A stretch of DNA of 64,000 nt from G965215225 sp965215225 (GCA_965215225.1 OZ244039.1:248001-312000); one strand, 5' to 3'. Shown: positions 1 to 8,874, numbered from the stretch's first letter. A program made the numbers and translations. The notes: generated by a model from the letters alone, not told the origin.

Positions 1-545
1 TTAAAAGTCCATTTTTTGCCACTAGAATACCAAAATATAGTATCGTGCTTACGATTAAACTGACGCATATAAGGAGAACCAGGACCTGTATAACACCATA
101 TGATTTCATCCCTGAAATTATTCTCACCAAAGATACAATCTAAACTCAGCTTCAAATAATGGCTCATGGTTGGATCGCAATGAAGGTAGATACTACCAGT
201 AGGTTTTAATATTCTTTTGATCTCCATCAAGCGAATAGCCATATAGACACAATAACAATAGTTATATAATCCGCCAAACTCTTTTATGCCAGCAAGTAAG
301 GTATAAAGTCTGTGATTGTCCCGTTCTATGCTGTCAACCCATTCATCCTTCAGATCTTCCTCACGGAAGATATCTTTGAACTCTGCTCCCTCGGCTGAAC
401 TACCAATGGGCGCGGCAAAAATTTTATTCTTATTGAACGGCGGGTCTAAATAGATCAAATCGACACATTCGCTATTCATCCCTTTTAAGATGTCTAGGTT
501 GTCGCGACAAAAGATAGTGCGCGGTCTTACATTTAATCTACTCAT
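1..545 (-). CDS. DNA methyltransferase (beta-class N4/N6), copy A, 3' end outside window
   Basis: The protein starts at the CAT complement of 543-545 and reads MSRLNVRPRTIF, then IYLDPPFNKNK (the catalytic DPPF motif at residues 34-37) and LHCDPTMSHYLKL. It is still open at base 1. It is nearly identical to the complete copy at 940-2301 for about 70 residues and again around residues 95-150, and diverges between and after these, where target recognition differences would lie. The order DPPF first, SAM-binding motif later, is known for beta-class adenine-N6 or cytosine-N4 DNA methyltransferases. The SAM motif itself is beyond the window. It is one unit of a tandem duplication with copy B, 1756 bases apart, and shares its 5' leader elements. 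Confidence 0.85.
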   Translation of the reverse strand, partial: MSRLNVRPRTIFCRDNLDILKGMNSECVDLIYLDPPFNKNKIFAAPIGSSAEGAEFKDIFREEDLKDEWVDSIERDNHRLYTLLAGIKEFGGLYNYCYCVYMAIRLMEIKRILKPTGSIYLHCDPTMSHYLKLSLDCIFGENNFRDEIIWCYTGPGSPYMRQFNRKHDTIFWYSSGKKWTF

Positions 546-579
546 TATGCCTTAATGCTTTTTTCAGTTTATGAATTCC

Positions 580-590
580 CACTATAAGTG
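580..590 (-). promoter_or_regulatory. Inverted repeat CACT-N3-AGTG in leader of methyltransferase copy A
   Basis: A perfect 4-bp inverted repeat with a 3-bp spacer, followed on the coding strand by GGGAATT, lies between the start codon (545) and the TATAAT box (634-639). The same element occurs upstream of the two other methyltransferases (2328-2338 and 14472-14482). It is a candidate operator (inference). Confidence 0.45.
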
Positions 591-633
591 CCACACCTCT
601 CTAAAATCAACAAAGAGGTTTCGTGTAAAAGGC

Positions 634-639
634 ATTATA
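634..639 (-). promoter_or_regulatory. Putative -10 box (TATAAT) of methyltransferase copy A
   Basis: On the minus strand the sequence reads GGGTATAATGCC about 90 bases before the start codon. The same GGGTATAATG core precedes copy B and the third methyltransferase and recurs at 35848 and three times at 60719-61070. I see no convincing -35 box. Confidence 0.4.
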
Positions 640-722
640 CCCATCTTTCAAAGAAAGAATGAGCGATGATAGAGAAAAATGAGGAAATAAAGAGCATTAT
701 CGCTCAGCGCCAGTAGAGTTTA

Positions 723-854
723 TGGCAATTTCCCATCTTCATTTTTATACCCCGCTTTTATAGAGGTAAGATTCTAACCGAGTGGTTGCTAATGGACGAG
801 CTTGCCATTTTGTTACAGATTGAGCTGGCGAAACGCAAATTAGAAGGCGAATAG
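723..854 (+). pseudogene. Conserved 43-codon open tail of an unknown gene (copy 1)
   Basis: This open frame follows a TAG and has no start codon before an internal ATG. It ends in ...WLLMDELAILLQIELAKRK and a TAG at 852-854. The matching stretch at 2476-2607 keeps frame, stop and most residues, with mainly conservative changes. It converges on the 3' end of methyltransferase copy B. The function is unknown. It may be the 3' remnant of a partner gene lost during duplication, or a short gene starting at the internal ATG (20 residues). Confidence 0.3.
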
Positions 855-867
855 ACGAGTCAATTTT

Positions 868-931
868 GGCTGAAGCCTTATTGGAGCTTAGGCTTACCAA
901 GCCTTCTTAGCTAGCTTTGTTAGCTTCAGCC
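868..931. terminator. Large inverted repeat between convergent reading frames
   Basis: Outer arms GGCTGAAGC and GCTTCAGCC enclose an inner hairpin AGGCTT-ACC-AAGCCT. It sits exactly between the plus-strand tail ending at 854 and the methyltransferase ending at 940, as a bidirectional terminator would. The duplicate is at 2621-2684. Confidence 0.4.
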
Positions 932-939
932 CTCAACTC

Positions 940-2301
940 TCACGGGGCTGGCTTCCAGCGTCTTACCTTCTTTTTTATCTCATCAATGGTAGCCGTCACC
1001 CATTCTTTCTTACGGGGGTATTCTTGATGGATGTAGTGTTCTATCTCACGGTAGTGTATTGTTTTATACTTCCACACCACTTCGGTGGGTTTTGGCGCCT
1101 GTGCCATCACGCTCTTGGCGCGGCTCTCGGGGTTCTTAGATACTCCTACCTTTACCTGATTAGGCAATAGTTCATTCTTCATGATATATACATATCCCGT
1201 TTCTGTGGTGTCTTCTTTGCCCCGCTTAGGCGGGACAGTGCTAAAGTTCGGCTCGCCTCTAAAAAGGTCGGTTGGCACTTCTTTGGCTAGGCGCATCTTT
1301 ACCAATTCATAGGCTTTTAGCGAGACATCTATGCCTATCCAGGTGCGCTCCAATTTTTCGGCTGCCACACAAGTAGTGGCGCAGCCACAGAAAGGATCTA
1401 AGACAACACCCCCTTTATTGCTTGAAGCATTGACTATTCTTTCCAGCAGTTTCAGTGGTTTTTGGGTAGGATAACCTGTCTTCTCAGAAGGTGGAACATG
1501 CATAATGTCATGTATATCATTCCAAGTATCGCCAGCCAATTTATTTTCATATACATAGGTTCCATCATATTTTTCAAAATACTTAATTCGTATAGTTCCT
1601 GTTTCGGTTCGATAAATGCGCCCTTCTGCCTCAAGTTTTTTTATACTATCATCAGTGTAATGTCCTCTTGGAGATGTCCTAAAACATCTATTTTTTTCAT
1701 CAATCTTGTAACCTGAACCATGAAAAAGAATTTTGTTTTTATAAAATTGCCGGTTGAATTTAACTTGACCAGAATTGCCATAAAAAAGAATTGAATCATG
1801 ATTTCGAGGGAATTGACGCGCAACAAATTTTCCTCCTCTCCCACCATAATGCCATATAATCTCATTTCTGAAATTATTCTCACCAAAGATACAATCTAAA
1901 ATCAGCTTCAAATAATGGCTCATGGTTGGATCACAATGAAGATAGAGACTGCCGCTAGGCTTTAATATTCTTTGCATCTCCATCAAGCGAATAGCCATAT
2001 AGACACAATAGCAATAGTTATACTTATTGCTGAAATTTTTAATCCCAGCAAGCAGCTCATGGAGTTCTGGATTATCTTGTTCTACCTCCCTCACCCATTC
2101 ATCCTTCACATCTTCCTCACGGAAGATATCTTTGAACTCCGCCCCTTCGGCTGAGCTGCCAATGGGGGCGGCAAAAATTTTATTCTTATTGAATGGCGGG
2201 TCTAAATAGATCAAATCGACACATTCGCTATTCATCCCTTTTAAGATGTCTAGGTTGTCGCGACAAAAGATAGTGCGCGGTTTTACATTTAATCTGCTCA
2301 T
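940..2301 (-). CDS. DNA methyltransferase (beta-class) fused to a GIY-YIG-like domain, copy B
   Basis: 453 residues. DPPF is at residues 34-37 and DPFCGCATTC, the SAM-binding motif I, at about 302-311. Motif IV before motif I is the beta-class arrangement for N6-adenine or N4-cytosine methylation. The region between holds the presumed target recognition domain. From residue 369 the protein continues with GYVYIMKN, KVGVSKNPESRAKSV and REIEHYIHQEY. This pattern matches the T5orf172/MUG113 branch of the GIY-YIG superfamily, with the conserved GY-YI, a lysine-valine-glycine turn, an arginine and a glutamate. Whether that domain cuts DNA or only binds it cannot be told. No separate nuclease gene lies beside it. 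Complete and flanked by sister copies on both sides. Confidence 0.85.
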   Translation of the reverse strand: MSRLNVKPRTIFCRDNLDILKGMNSECVDLIYLDPPFNKNKIFAAPIGSSAEGAEFKDIFREEDVKDEWVREVEQDNPELHELLAGIKNFSNKYNYCYCVYMAIRLMEMQRILKPSGSLYLHCDPTMSHYLKLILDCIFGENNFRNEIIWHYGGRGGKFVARQFPRNHDSILFYGNSGQVKFNRQFYKNKILFHGSGYKIDEKNRCFRTSPRGHYTDDSIKKLEAEGRIYRTETGTIRIKYFEKYDGTYVYENKLAGDTWNDIHDIMHVPPSEKTGYPTQKPLKLLERIVNASSNKGGVVLDPFCGCATTCVAAEKLERTWIGIDVSLKAYELVKMRLAKEVPTDLFRGEPNFSTVPPKRGKEDTTETGYVYIMKNELLPNQVKVGVSKNPESRAKSVMAQAPKPTEVVWKYKTIHYREIEHYIHQEYPRKKEWVTATIDEIKKKVRRWKPAP

Positions 2302-2327
2302 TATGCCTTTTTCAATTTATAAATTCC

Positions 2328-2338
2328 CACTATAAGTG
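2328..2338 (-). promoter_or_regulatory. Inverted repeat CACT-N3-AGTG in leader of methyltransferase copy B
   Basis: Same element and position as at 580-590. It lies 27 bases before the start codon, so a bound protein could block initiation or ribosome access (inference). Confidence 0.45.
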
Positions 2339-2386
2339 CCACACCTCTCTAAAATCAACAAAGAGGCTTATCAATGTATAAACAGC

Positions 2387-2392
2387 ATTATA
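2387..2392 (-). promoter_or_regulatory. Putative -10 box (TATAAT) of methyltransferase copy B
   Basis: The minus strand reads GGTGGGTATAATGC. It implies a leader of about 80 bases that contains the inverted repeat at 2328-2338. Confidence 0.4.
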
Positions 2393-2475
2393 CCCACCTT
2401 TCAAAAAAAGAACGAGTGATGATAGAAAAATGGGGGAGGAGGGTGTGTTTTATCGCTCGGCGCCAGTAGAATTTA

Positions 2476-2607
2476 TGGCAATTTCCCATCTTCATTTTTA
2501 TACCCCGCTTCTATAGAGGTAAGATTCTAGCCGAGTGGTTGCTGATGGACGAGCTTGCCATTTTGTTACAGATTGAGTTAGCGAGACATAAATTAGAGGA
2601 CGAATAG
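2476..2607 (+). pseudogene. Conserved 43-codon open tail of an unknown gene (copy 2)
   Basis: Duplicate of 723-854, ending in MDELAILLQIELARHKLEDE and TAG. The frame is conserved between the copies and substitutions are mild, which hints at past selection. No start codon is visible at the proper place. Confidence 0.3.
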
Positions 2608-2620
2608 ACAAGCCAATTCT

Positions 2621-2684
2621 GGCTGAAGCCTTATTGGAGCTTAGGCTTACCAAGCCTTCTTAGCTAGCTTTGTTAGCTTCAGCC
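2621..2684. terminator. Large inverted repeat, second copy
   Basis: Duplicate of 868-931 with the same GGCTGAAGC/GCTTCAGCC arms and inner AGGCTT-ACC-AAGCCT hairpin. Confidence 0.35.
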
Positions 2685-2692
2685 CTCAACCC

Positions 2693-2763
2693 TCACGGGG
2701 CTGGCTTCCAGCGTCTTACCTTCTTTTTTATCTCATCAATAGTAGCCGTCACCTATTCTTTCA
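2693..2763 (-). pseudogene. 3' remnant of a third methyltransferase copy
   Basis: The stretch matches 940-1010, the last ~23 codons of copy B (VTATIDEIKKKVRRWKPAP region and stop), then similarity ends abruptly. It shows that the array once held at least three units. Confidence 0.7.
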
Positions 2764-2769
2764 ATCCAA

Positions 2770-2930
2770 TGGTGTAGCTGGTGATTTTTGGGTGGGGACG
2801 GCGAACTCCAATCAGACCCATTTAGCTAAACTGCTTTCCTTCTCAAACTGACAACTGACTTTGACTAGTCTCTTAGGCTTTCATTCTTTCAACCCAAATG
2901 GCTTAGCTACTTATATAACGGACAGGAGGT
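2770..2930. repeat. Dispersed ~130-bp repeat, member 1
   Basis: Contains the recurring blocks CCAGACCCATTTAGC-like, TTGACTAGTCTCTTAGGCTT and CATTCTTTCAACCC. Related copies lie at 5865-6000, 9330-9430, 12155-12240 and twice at 14770-15025. The first block resembles the NQTRL codons at the 3' ends of the three nearby lipoprotein genes, so the family may descend from gene tails. The rest of 2930-3075 has no gene but resembles the region before 9687. Confidence 0.5.
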
Positions 2931-3075
2931 ATTGTCGAGAACTCTACTGATGCTAATTGAGCTATCTTTTTGTTATAACTATTCATCTCTTATTAGTTGA
3001 GTGCCAGTTGAGAAAAAAATAGCCAAAAAAGATAAATTGATGCAAATAAAAAGCTATAAAGTGATATTAGAGAGG

Positions 3076-3081
3076 TATAAT
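3076..3081 (+). promoter_or_regulatory. Putative -10 box (TATAAT) of lipoprotein 1
   Basis: The surrounding GTGATATTAGAGAGGTATAAT is conserved upstream of the paralogue at 9752 (box at 9687-9692). No clear -35 box was seen. Confidence 0.45.
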
Positions 3082-3119
3082 GAAATCTTTAAATGGAATA
3101 TACAATAATGGAATAAGGG

Positions 3120-3173
3120 ATGGAAACACCTCTGCCTTTATTAATGAAACGATTGAATGAAACGGGTTTATAG
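3120..3173 (+). CDS. Short upstream ORF overlapping lipoprotein 1 start
   Basis: Reads METPLPLLMKRLNETGL then TAG, with AAGGG just before the ATG. The paralogous leader at 9715-9765 encodes METFLPLLMKRLNETN. It overlaps the start of the long frame in another frame. It could be a regulatory leader peptide. It also resembles the first residues of the giant proteins (MYPLPNLLKRGLV), so it could instead be an old N-terminus cut off by a frameshift. Confidence 0.35.
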   Translation: METPLPLLMKRLNETGL

Positions 3174-5820
3174 ATTTTTAATTATGCTAAAGCTTCGCTA
3201 TTTTTTGTTATTGGCTAGGCGCCGCCTTGCCAATATTACGTCGCCATATTTATATGGTCGCTCCTCTATGCTGCCCTTGTATGCCGTTTCCTTATTTCCT
3301 TACCGGCAAACAAGAGGCTTATTGGCTTCTAAGTCCCCCAAGCCTCCCCCATATACTTTATTTGGCATGAGACGGGTTCTTCTATTCTTTTCGGTTGGGG
3401 CTGGCTTGCTAATTCTTACTGCTTGCGCCGGTGGCAGTTCAGATGGGAGCTCTTCTAGTTCTAGTCCTAGTCCTAATCCTAGTCCTAGTCCTCCTGGCAG
3501 CTCTGGGGTGGAACTCACTTTTGCTCCTATAGAGGGCGGTTTTGTCATAAGCAACCAATCGGACTTTTCGGCATTTGGCGACTTCGTTTTTCTGAACATT
3601 ACAGCAACCAATGGAACTAATGTTGTAGAGGTCGAGATTAACATAACCGAATTTAGTGGTGGCAGCTATAATTTTACTGGGCTACATGACCAATCTTATT
3701 GGACTTTTACGATTAGCGGTATTTTTCAAAATCGCAGCCAACAAGAGGTGGAGATAGATTTTATTTGGCAAGACAATAGACAGGATCACGCAAGCGGCGG
3801 CATTCGGCCGGGTTTTAATACCGATGGGGATGGGCGAGCGGATAGTGTGGATGATGACGATGATAATGATGGGCTGAAAGATAATGATGTGAGAGAGCAG
3901 CAGAATAATACTGACGGAGTCAGTTGTTCGCTGTTAGAAGATTGCGATGGGGATACTATTGGAGACATAGATGAAGAAGCAGCAAATTGTGTAATAGATA
4001 CCGATTGTGATAGTGATGGTATTGGGGATGAGGGGGACGGCTGTCCTGCTGGGGAGACAAATTGGACGAGCAATAGTTCTAGCGACAATGATGGGGATGG
4101 TTGCCGTGATAGCGATGAGGATACAGATGATGATGGCGATGGGTTGGCTGATGGTCATGAGAGAGAGCAACAGAATAATACCGGTGGAGTGAGTTGTTCG
4201 CTGCTAGAAGATTGTGATAATGATACTATTAAGGATATAGATGAAGCAGCGGCAAATTGTGTAATAGAGGTTGATTGCGATGGGGACACTATTAGAGATG
4301 GAGATGAGGCATCTGGATGTGTCCTGGATAGGGATTGCGATGATGATGGGATAGATGATAGTTTGGACCAATGTCTTAGTAGTCCGGCTGGTTGGACAAG
4401 TGATCTTGCTACCGACAATGATAGGGATGGTTGCCGTGATGCCGATGAGGACATAGATAATGATGGCGATGGGTTGATAGAGATAGAGACGGCAGAGGAA
4501 TTGGATGCGGTGAGGTATGCTTTAAATGGCAATGGAAGCAGGTTATCGGCGGATGAGGAGCTCGACACCACTGGCTGTGGTGATGGCGATACTATCACTT
4601 CTTGTTCTGGCTATGAGCTGGTTGCGAATATAAGTCTTATAAGCTATGCAAGTGCTGATGGGGGCAAAGGCTGGCGGCCATTGGGAAATGATACAGATAG
4701 TGGTAGAAGTGGATGTCAAGGAGCTGCTTTTGATGGGACCTTTGAAGGCAATGGCTGGACGATTAGTGATTTAAACATTAATCGCTCAGCTGAGGATTGT
4801 GTGGGTTTGTTTGGTCATATAGCCGGAGGTTCAGAGATTCGCAATTTGACTCTTCATGCCGAGACGGTGATAGGTAATAATTTTGTAGGCGGTCTGGTGG
4901 GGGCTGGTGAAGATGCTCGGATTTATTCTTCATCGGTTCTGGTAGCTGAGGTGAGCGGGACTGGTGGTAGTATAGGCGGTCTGGTGGGGGATGGTAATTC
5001 GGCTCGGATTTATTCTTCTTCGGTTGTGGCGAGTGTGGTAAGCGGGACTAGTAATGTGGGCAGTCTGGTGGGGGCTGGTGAAGATGCTCGGATTTATTCT
5101 TCTGCGGTTGTGGCAAATGAGGTGAGCGCGCCTAGTCACTTAGGTGGTCTGGTAGGGGGAGGTCTTAGGGCTTGGATTTATTCTTCATCGGTTTTGGTGG
5201 GTAGGGTGAATGGGGGTAGTAATGGTATTTTTGTAGGCGGTCTGGTGGGGTTTGGTGAAGTTGCTCGGGTTCATTCTTCTTCGGTTGTGGCAGGTGTGGT
5301 GAAAGGGCAACCTAATATTCTGGCACCACTTGGGAACCGTGCGGTAGGCGGTCTGACGGGAAACTTTGCTAATGGTCGGACTGCTTATTCTTATGTAGTT
5401 TCAGGTAGTGATACTGATATGCTGAGCCCGCTTCGTAGCGGCGCAAGAGGAGTTGCTTCCTATTGGGACAATGAGACCAGCGGCACAAAAACTGGCGGCG
5501 TAGGCAGCCCTAAGAGCAGCGATGAGCTTCGGATGCCAACTGACTATGAGAGGATTTATGTCGATTGGAACAAGACAAATATATTTGGTGGGGACGTGCC
5601 ATTGGCGGTCTGGTGTGATAGGGATAATAGTGGGAGCATTGAAGCAGGGGAAGAAATCGATGACAATCTCATCTGGGATTTTGGCACTTCAGGTCAATAT
5701 CCCGCTATTCGCTGCACTCCGATAGCCCCTGCCGACTGGCGTGGCTGGTGGTTCTTGAATGGGACGACTGGTAAGCCCCAACTAAACCAGACCCGCTTAG
5801 ACGAAGCGTTGAACCAATAA
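3157..5820 (+). CDS. GLUG/Asp-rich repeat lipoprotein 1
   Basis: 887 residues from 3157. A likelier start is ATG 3367 (residue 71), which begins MRRVLLFF...LILTAC, a typical lipoprotein signal with Cys at residue 90 of the long frame. The 70-residue extension is conserved in frame with the paralogue at 9752, so it may be real. After a Ser/Pro linker there is an Ig-like domain (about 113-215). Next comes an Asp-rich stretch (about 222-440) of DxDxDG units like calcium-binding thrombospondin type 3 repeats, then DGDGLIEIETAEELDAVRY (about 436). GLUG repeats (VGGLVG) fill about 560-750, and the C-terminus carries VWCDRDNSG, IWDFG and YPAIRCTP. Known GLUG proteins are surface or secreted. An outer-membrane-anchored adhesin or matrix protein is the likely role (inference). 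Confidence 0.85.
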   Translation: MKRVYRFLIMLKLRYFLLLARRRLANITSPYLYGRSSMLPLYAVSLFPYRQTRGLLASKSPKPPPYTLFGMRRVLLFFSVGAGLLILTACAGGSSDGSSSSSSPSPNPSPSPPGSSGVELTFAPIEGGFVISNQSDFSAFGDFVFLNITATNGTNVVEVEINITEFSGGSYNFTGLHDQSYWTFTISGIFQNRSQQEVEIDFIWQDNRQDHASGGIRPGFNTDGDGRADSVDDDDDNDGLKDNDVREQQNNTDGVSCSLLEDCDGDTIGDIDEEAANCVIDTDCDSDGIGDEGDGCPAGETNWTSNSSSDNDGDGCRDSDEDTDDDGDGLADGHEREQQNNTGGVSCSLLEDCDNDTIKDIDEAAANCVIEVDCDGDTIRDGDEASGCVLDRDCDDDGIDDSLDQCLSSPAGWTSDLATDNDRDGCRDADEDIDNDGDGLIEIETAEELDAVRYALNGNGSRLSADEELDTTGCGDGDTITSCSGYELVANISLISYASADGGKGWRPLGNDTDSGRSGCQGAAFDGTFEGNGWTISDLNINRSAEDCVGLFGHIAGGSEIRNLTLHAETVIGNNFVGGLVGAGEDARIYSSSVLVAEVSGTGGSIGGLVGDGNSARIYSSSVVASVVSGTSNVGSLVGAGEDARIYSSAVVANEVSAPSHLGGLVGGGLRAWIYSSSVLVGRVNGGSNGIFVGGLVGFGEVARVHSSSVVAGVVKGQPNILAPLGNRAVGGLTGNFANGRTAYSYVVSGSDTDMLSPLRSGARGVASYWDNETSGTKTGGVGSPKSSDELRMPTDYERIYVDWNKTNIFGGDVPLAVWCDRDNSGSIEAGEEIDDNLIWDFGTSGQYPAIRCTPIAPADWRGWWFLNGTTGKPQLNQTRLDEALNQ

Positions 5821-6168
5821 CGGCTAGTTTAGGATTTCTGAGCCATTCAATCTAATAGCTAGGACAGAAGCACCCCAACCAGACCCATTTAGTCAATTTG
5901 CTTTGCTTCTTAATATAGATGGCTGGCTTTGACTAGTCTCTTATAGCTTCCATTTTTTCACCCCAATGGCGTAGCTGATGATTTTTGAATAGGACTGGCG
6001 AAGCCCAACTAAACCAGATATGTTTGGCTGCTCTCAAACTGATGGTGCTCCCGTCGCTCCTACCGAATTGACGTTGAGAATTTTACCCATAATAGTATCG
6101 GCAAGGGAACCTTATTTATAGTTTCCTTCATTTAACTATTGCTTGAATTTAGCATATAATAGAGCCCT
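5821..6168. repeat. Intergenic region with dispersed repeat, member 2
   Basis: No gene seen. 5865-6000 holds the CCAGACCCATTTAG and TTTGACTAGTCTCTTA blocks of the dispersed family. 5985-6030 holds a second decayed copy of the lipoprotein 3' end (CCCAACTAAACCAGA). TATAAT at about 6154 lies too close to the next start to be a clear promoter. Confidence 0.4.
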
Positions 6169-8874
6169 ATGAGATTACTTTTGTTGTTGCTTAGTAAGGT
6201 CAGACGGTTTCTCTTCTTCTTAGTTGGAACTGCTTTCTTATCAGTTGTTCTTACTGCTTGTGCAGGGGGTGGGGGCGGTTCTGGTTCGAAAAGCAATTTA
6301 GCAATGGGTTGTTCTGGGGATGGGGTGTGTCTCACTTTTGCTCCCATAGAGGGCGGTTTTGTCATAAGCAACCAATCGGACTTTTCGGCATTTGGCGATT
6401 TCGTTTCTCTGAACATTACGGCGACCAATGGAACGGATGTTGTCGAGGCAGAGATTAACATAACCGAATTTAGTGATGGCAGCTATAACTTTACTGGGCT
6501 ACACGACCAATCTTATTGGACTTTTAAGATTAGCGGCATTTTTCAAAATCGCAGCCAACAACAACAAGAGGTGGAGATAGATTTTATTTGGCAAGACAAT
6601 CGACAGGATCACGCAAGGGGCGGTATTCGGCCGGGTTTTAATACCGATGGGGATGGGCGAGCGGATAGTGTGGATGATGACGATGATAATGATGGGTTGC
6701 TTGATACTGATGTGAGAGAGCAGCAGAATAATACCGGCGGAATGAGCTGTTCGCTGTTAGTGGATTGCGATGGGGATAGTGTCAGAGATGGGGATGAAGC
6801 GAGGGCAGCTTGTGTAATAGATAGGGATTGCGATAGCGATGGTATTGGGGATGAGGGGGACGGCTGTCCTGCTGGGGAGACAGATTGGACGAGCAATAGT
6901 TCTAGCGACAATGATGGGGATGGTTGCCGTGATATAGATGAGGATCCAGATGATGATAATGATAGTTTGAATGATAATGATCCGAGAGAGCAACAGAATA
7001 ATACCGGCGGAGTGAGTTGTTCGCTGTTAGCAGATTGTGATAATGATACTATTAAGGATATAGATGAAGAAGCGCTAAATTGTGTAATAGAGGTTGATTG
7101 CGATGGGGATACTATCAGAGATGGGGATGAGGCAGCTGGATGTGTATTAGATAGGGATTGCGATGATGATGAGGTGGAGGATGGGGATGAGGCAGCTGGA
7201 TGTGTATTAAATGCCGATTGTGATAGTGATAGTATTGGGGATGGGGGAGATGGTTGCCCTGTCGGGGCGACAGATTGGACGAGCGATAGTTTTAACGATA
7301 ATGATGGGGATGGTTGCCGTGATATCGATGAGGATCCAGATGACGATAATGATGGCTTAGATGATACTGATGAGAGAGAACAACTGAGTGTAGGCGGGGT
7401 GAGTTGTTCGTTGTTAGTGGATTGTGATGATGATGGGGTAAATGATAATTTGGACCTATGTTCTAGTAGTCCGACCGGTTGGACAAGTGATCTTGCTACC
7501 GACAATGATAGGGATGGTTGCCGTGATGCCGATGAGGATATAGATGATGATGGCGATGGGTTGATAGAGATAGAGACGGCAGAGGAATTGGATGCGGTGA
7601 GGTATGCTTTAAATGGCAATGGGAGCAGGTTATCGGCGGATGAGGAACTCGACGCCAGTGGCTGTGGTGGTGCCAGTGGCATTACTGCATGTTCTGGCTA
7701 TGAGCTGGTTGCGAATATAAGTCTTGCTGCTTATAGTGAAGGCAAAGGCTGGCAGCCCTTGGGGAATGATATAGATGGTGATACAGGTGGATGTCAAGGG
7801 GCCGCTTTTGAGGGGACATTTGAAGGCAATGGCTGGACGATTAGTGATCTAAGCATTAATCGTTCAACTGAGGATTGTGTGGGTTTGTTTGGTCATATAG
7901 CCGCGAATTCGGAGATTCGCAATTTGACTCTTAGTGCCGAGACAGTGATAGGTAATAATACTGTAGGTGCTCTGGTGGGGTATGGGCAATCGGCTAATAT
8001 TACTTCTTCATTGGTTCTGGTAGCTGAAGTGAGTGGGACTGGTAATGTAGGTGGTCTGGTGGGGAATGGTGAACAGGCTCGGATTCATTATTCTTCGGTT
8101 GTGGCGGGTAGGGTGAGTGGGAGTACAGATGTAAGTGGTCTGATGGGGCATGGTCTACGGGCTCAGATTGATTCTTCATCAGTTGTGGTGGGTGAAGTAA
8201 GCGGAGATAATATTGTAAGTGGCCTGGTGGGGGACGGTCAAAATGCTAAGATTTATTCTTCTTCGGTTGTGGTGGGTAGAGTGAATGCACCTCTTAGTCG
8301 AGGTGGTCTGGTAGGGTGGGGTCCATTGGCTCAGATTCATTCTTCTTCGGTTGTGGTAGCTGAGCTGATCGGGGGCAATAATCAATTTCTCCCTTCAGGC
8401 GGTTTGGTGGGAGCCTTTGGCTCTGGTGGTCAGGTTGCTTATTCTTATGTAGTCTCGGGCAGTAATACTAATATGCTGAGAGGAGCTGGAGCATCGGTTG
8501 CAGTTGCTTCCTATTGGGACAATGAGACTAGTGGTGTCGGTAGTGGGAACATTGGTGAGCCTAAGACCAGCGATGAGCTTCGCAGACCAACTGACTATAC
8601 AGGGATTTATGAAGATTGGGACAATGAGACAGCTATATTTGGTGGTGGGGACGTGCCATTGGCGGTCTGGTGTGATAGGGATAATAGTGGGAGCATTGAA
8701 GCAGGTGAAAAAACCGAGGGTAATCTTATCTGGGATTTTGGCACTTCAAGTCAATATCCCGCTATTCGCTGCACTCCGCTAGCTCCTGCCGACTGGCGTA
8801 GCTGGTGGTCTTTGGATGAGAATCACAAACCCCAATTAAACCAAACCCTTTTAGAAGAAGCGTTAAACCAATAA
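6169..8874 (+). CDS. GLUG/Asp-rich repeat lipoprotein 2
   Basis: 901 residues. The start sits directly before the signal peptide (MRLLLLLLSKVRRFLFF...VVLTAC, Cys31), so unlike its two neighbours it has no N-terminal extension. The order is Gly-rich linker, Ig-like domain (about 55-155), a long Asp-rich thrombospondin-type-3-like region (about 157-455), the DGDGLIEIETAEELDAVRY module, and GLUG repeats (about 577-764). The C-terminus has VWCDRDNSGSIEAGE, IWDFGTSSQYPAIRCTP and ends LNQTLLEEALNQ. It is close to lipoprotein 1 through most of its length, differing mainly in the number of Asp-rich units and in GLUG repeats. Probably anchored to a membrane by acylated Cys31. Three extra copies of its 3' end follow. 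Confidence 0.88.
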   Translation: MRLLLLLLSKVRRFLFFLVGTAFLSVVLTACAGGGGGSGSKSNLAMGCSGDGVCLTFAPIEGGFVISNQSDFSAFGDFVSLNITATNGTDVVEAEINITEFSDGSYNFTGLHDQSYWTFKISGIFQNRSQQQQEVEIDFIWQDNRQDHARGGIRPGFNTDGDGRADSVDDDDDNDGLLDTDVREQQNNTGGMSCSLLVDCDGDSVRDGDEARAACVIDRDCDSDGIGDEGDGCPAGETDWTSNSSSDNDGDGCRDIDEDPDDDNDSLNDNDPREQQNNTGGVSCSLLADCDNDTIKDIDEEALNCVIEVDCDGDTIRDGDEAAGCVLDRDCDDDEVEDGDEAAGCVLNADCDSDSIGDGGDGCPVGATDWTSDSFNDNDGDGCRDIDEDPDDDNDGLDDTDEREQLSVGGVSCSLLVDCDDDGVNDNLDLCSSSPTGWTSDLATDNDRDGCRDADEDIDDDGDGLIEIETAEELDAVRYALNGNGSRLSADEELDASGCGGASGITACSGYELVANISLAAYSEGKGWQPLGNDIDGDTGGCQGAAFEGTFEGNGWTISDLSINRSTEDCVGLFGHIAANSEIRNLTLSAETVIGNNTVGALVGYGQSANITSSLVLVAEVSGTGNVGGLVGNGEQARIHYSSVVAGRVSGSTDVSGLMGHGLRAQIDSSSVVVGEVSGDNIVSGLVGDGQNAKIYSSSVVVGRVNAPLSRGGLVGWGPLAQIHSSSVVVAELIGGNNQFLPSGGLVGAFGSGGQVAYSYVVSGSNTNMLRGAGASVAVASYWDNETSGVGSGNIGEPKTSDELRRPTDYTGIYEDWDNETAIFGGGDVPLAVWCDRDNSGSIEAGEKTEGNLIWDFGTSSQYPAIRCTPLAPADWRSWWSLDENHKPQLNQTLLEEALNQ

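Larger units (their letters stand above)
1..2763. repeat. Tandem duplication, 1756-bp unit (methyltransferase plus leader)
   Basis: Start codons of copies A and B lie at 545 and 2301, and the copied flanks (leader, open tail, inverted repeat) keep that offset. Copy A continues past the left edge. The right end breaks off within a third copy. Confidence 0.8.

Noticed and set aside
723..854. Antitoxin or controller protein beside the methyltransferase
   Set aside because: No helix-turn-helix pattern and no start codon at the expected place; only a conserved tail can be claimed.
868..931. Integron attC site
   Set aside because: The palindrome lacks a proper GTTRRRY core pair and no integrase is present. 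A terminator between convergent frames explains it better.
3300..5139. Ser-rich minus-strand proteins opposite the lipoproteins and giants
   Set aside because: They mirror the Asp-rich and GLUG codons of the plus strand, recur at every paralogue and have no start signals.
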